Shown here: one piece after another, positions 12,749 through 14,095 of the stretch
How the letters are laid out: each line of letters opens with the position of its first letter
Position numbering within the stretch: position 1 is the first letter of the stretch
Assembly (NCBI GenBank): GCA_937996825.1
Contig: CALKUJ010000369.1
Location: 1-14,095, forward strand
Origin: an uncultured Polynucleobacter sp.
GTDB taxonomy: Bacteria > Pseudomonadota > Gammaproteobacteria > Burkholderiales > Burkholderiaceae
Direction: 5' to 3'
Length of the DNA: 14,095 nucleotides
Translations under genes and position numbers: made by a program
The notes under the pieces: generated by a model
Database searches by the model: none
Told to the model about the DNA's origin: nothing
The model's input: the letters and a program-made list of their open reading frames with translations, nothing else

Positions 12749-12777
12749 GTTGTAAGTCTTGGTTGATGGAGGCTCAC

Positions 12778-13344
12778 ATGAGTACTGCAATGAAAAGTAC
12801 TGCAACGAGTTCTCCATCTGACCTAGTTCTTGTCGGGCACGTGCTCGACGCTCAAGGGATCAGGGGTTTGGTGAAAATCAAACCTTATTCAAAAGAGCCC
12901 TTAGCTTTATTCTCAGCGCCGCTTGTTTGGTTATCTAAGCCCCCAGCCTTGGCGGACTTGGCTCGACCTATGGCCGTGAAAACAGCCAAAGAACACAGTG
13001 GGCAAATCCTGCTTGGTTTAGAAGATATCAATGATCGTGATCAAGCTCTTGCCCTGAAAGGTTCAGAGGTCTATATTCGTCGTGCTGACTTTCCTGAAGA
13101 GGAAGACAACAGTTTTTATTGGGTAGATTTGATTGGTTTACCCGTGATCAATGAGCAAGGTCAATCATTGGGCTTGGTGGTTGATCTGATGGATAACGGC
13201 GCGCAATCAATTTTGTGTGTACGCATGGAAGGTCAAAAAGAAGATCGTTTGATCCCATTTATTGAATCCGTTATCAAATCAGTCAATAAAGATGCTAGTG
13301 ACCCACAACGTCAAATCGTTGTCGATTGGCAACTGGACTGGTGA
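12778..13344 (+). CDS. rimM: Ribosome maturation factor RimM
   Basis: Assembly factor that binds S19 and helps form the head of the 30S subunit. The 188-residue product has an N-terminal RimM barrel (LVLVGHVLDAQGIRGLVKIKPYS at 16-38, then QALALKGSEVYIRRADFP) and a C-terminal PRC-barrel domain from about 112 (FYWVDLIGLPV, LGLVVDLMDNGAQSILCV, and the typical IPFIESVI at 159-166). Length is normal for the family. The first 14 residues, Ser/Thr-rich, are an unconserved lead-in. I chose ATG 12778 because GGAGG at 12768-12772 sits five bases upstream; an in-frame TTG at 12763 and ATG at 12766 lie at or upstream of that Shine-Dalgarno. trmD starts 19 bases after the stop. Confidence 0.97.
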   Translation: MSTAMKSTATSSPSDLVLVGHVLDAQGIRGLVKIKPYSKEPLALFSAPLVWLSKPPALADLARPMAVKTAKEHSGQILLGLEDINDRDQALALKGSEVYIRRADFPEEEDNSFYWVDLIGLPVINEQGQSLGLVVDLMDNGAQSILCVRMEGQKEDRLIPFIESVIKSVNKDASDPQRQIVVDWQLDW

Positions 13345-13363
13345 CCCCTTATATGATGAAGCC

Positions 13364-14095
13364 ATGCGTTTTGATCTCGTAACTATCTTCCCTGAAATGT
13401 TTTCTGCTTTGACCTCTTGGGGGGTCACAGGCAGAGCTTTCGAGCAGGGCTTGGCGACGATTCATACTTGGAACCCAAGGGACTTCACCCAAGACGCTAG
13501 AAGAACTGTGGATGACCGTGCCTATGGTGGTGGTCCTGGTATGGTCATGATGGCAAAACCTTTGGAAGATACCCTCGATGCTGTGGCAAAAGATCAGGAG
13601 CAAAAGGGTAAAAAAGGCCCAGTGATCTTGTTATCGCCGCAGGGTGAACGATTTACTCAGAAAAAAGCTAAATATATCAAGGATTTAGAAGTTGTGACCC
13701 TGTTATGTGGTCGTTACGAGGCAATTGATCAGCGTTTGGTCGAGCGCCGCGTCGATGAAGAGCTGAGTTTGGGAGACTTTGTGGTTTCTGGGGGTGAAAT
13801 ACCCGCCATGGCGGTGATGGATGCCGTGATTCGTTTGATCCCTGGAGCCCTTGGAGATGCTGATTCTGTGGCCCAAGATAGCTTTATGGAAGGGCTTTTG
13901 GACTGTTTTCACTACACCAGGCCCGAAAATTATGAAAATTTATTGGTTCCGGACGTGCTTTTAGGCGGACATCACGCTAAAATAGCGGATTACCGTCGGA
14001 AACAATCTTTGGAGCTGACGTTAAAAAGGCGACCTGATTTAATTGATCAGGCGCGCAAGCAAGGCTTGCTGAGTTCTACCGATGAAGCTTATTTG
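13364..14095 (+). CDS. trmD: tRNA (guanine-N1)-methyltransferase, 3' end missing
   Basis: SPOUT-class enzyme that methylates G37 next to the anticodon using S-adenosylmethionine, preventing +1 frameshifting. 244 codons are present with no stop before the window edge; family length is about 250, so only a few residues are lost. Visible landmarks are MRFDLVTIFPEMF (1-13), DDRAYGGGPGMVM (50-62), the knot motifs LLSPQG (89-94), LLCGRYEAID (113-122) and LGDFVVSGGE (136-145), and the QDSFMEGLLDCFHYTRPE segment (171-188) with the catalytic Asp near 172. ATG 13364 is set by the conserved N-terminus; the ribosome-binding site is weak. rplS is expected just beyond the edge. The fragment is unbroken. 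Confidence 0.97.
   Translation, partial: MRFDLVTIFPEMFSALTSWGVTGRAFEQGLATIHTWNPRDFTQDARRTVDDRAYGGGPGMVMMAKPLEDTLDAVAKDQEQKGKKGPVILLSPQGERFTQKKAKYIKDLEVVTLLCGRYEAIDQRLVERRVDEELSLGDFVVSGGEIPAMAVMDAVIRLIPGALGDADSVAQDSFMEGLLDCFHYTRPENYENLLVPDVLLGGHHAKIADYRRKQSLELTLKRRPDLIDQARKQGLLSSTDEAYL

Noticed and set aside
12763..12777. Upstream TTG and ATG as the rimM start
   Set aside because: They lie at or before GGAGG (12768-12772), which is correctly spaced for ATG 12778.
1..14095. Mobile elements, prophage, CRISPR, toxin-antitoxin or a new defence system
   Set aside because: All sizeable coding regions belong to recognised housekeeping or envelope families. I saw no transposase, integrase, direct-repeat array with spacers, or clear compositional island.
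1..14095. tRNA, rRNA or known riboswitch genes
   Set aside because: No cloverleaf, rRNA segment or recognisable riboswitch core was found by eye in the gaps; a covariance-model search would be decisive.

Overview
This window looks like ordinary core chromosome of a betaproteobacterium of the order Burkholderiales. The gene order cmk-rpsA-ihfB-lapA-lapB-heptose genes-comEA-cysM, the protein sequences and the moderate base composition all suggest a Polynucleobacter-like freshwater member. That placement comes from recognising the families, not from a search. Bases 1-16 match the 3' end of the Illumina read-1 adapter, so genomic sequence begins at base 17 and the window probably starts at a contig end. 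The last gene (trmD) runs off the right edge.

Layout. Bases 38-4357 (+): cmk, rpsA, ihfB, lapA and lapB (CMP kinase, ribosomal protein S1, IHF beta, and the two LPS-assembly proteins). Bases 4457-6414 (+): rfaE1 and rfaD, kinase and epimerase for the ADP-heptose of LPS inner core, closed by a strong terminator at 6456-6490. Bases 6503-6997 (+): a comEA-type exported DNA-binding protein. Bases 7061-7978 (+): cysM, with an inverted repeat that includes its start codon. Bases 8073-9296 (-): an MltB-type lytic transglycosylase lipoprotein, convergent with cysM. Bases 9297-9651: a divergent regulatory region with no gene and several inverted repeats. Bases 9652-11343 (+): etfB-etfA, followed by a terminator. 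Bases 11427-12424 (-): a small TM2/NINE-like membrane protein and a META-domain lipoprotein. Bases 12503-14095 (+): rpsP-rimM-trmD, the start of the classical rpsP-rimM-trmD-rplS operon.

How the genes fit together. The left half couples nucleotide supply and translation (Cmk, S1) and nucleoid architecture (IHF) to LPS control. LapA/LapB tune LpxC degradation in E. coli, and RfaE1/RfaD supply heptose to the same molecule. comEA, mltB, the META lipoprotein and the TM2-like protein are other envelope functions. EtfAB carries electrons from acyl-CoA-type dehydrogenases, but no dehydrogenase gene lies beside it. CysM makes cysteine. The right end is translation machinery.

I see no CRISPR array, insertion sequence, prophage, toxin-antitoxin or defence locus, no tRNA or rRNA gene, and no convincing undescribed multi-gene system. 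The most interesting content is regulatory: a two-hairpin leader before rpsA, a terminator-like hairpin abutting the comEA ribosome-binding site, the cysM inverted repeat, the structured etfB leader, short tandem repeats at 4412 and 8001, and unusual lysine-rich tails on two exported proteins. All coordinates, pairings and spacings were worked out by eye.
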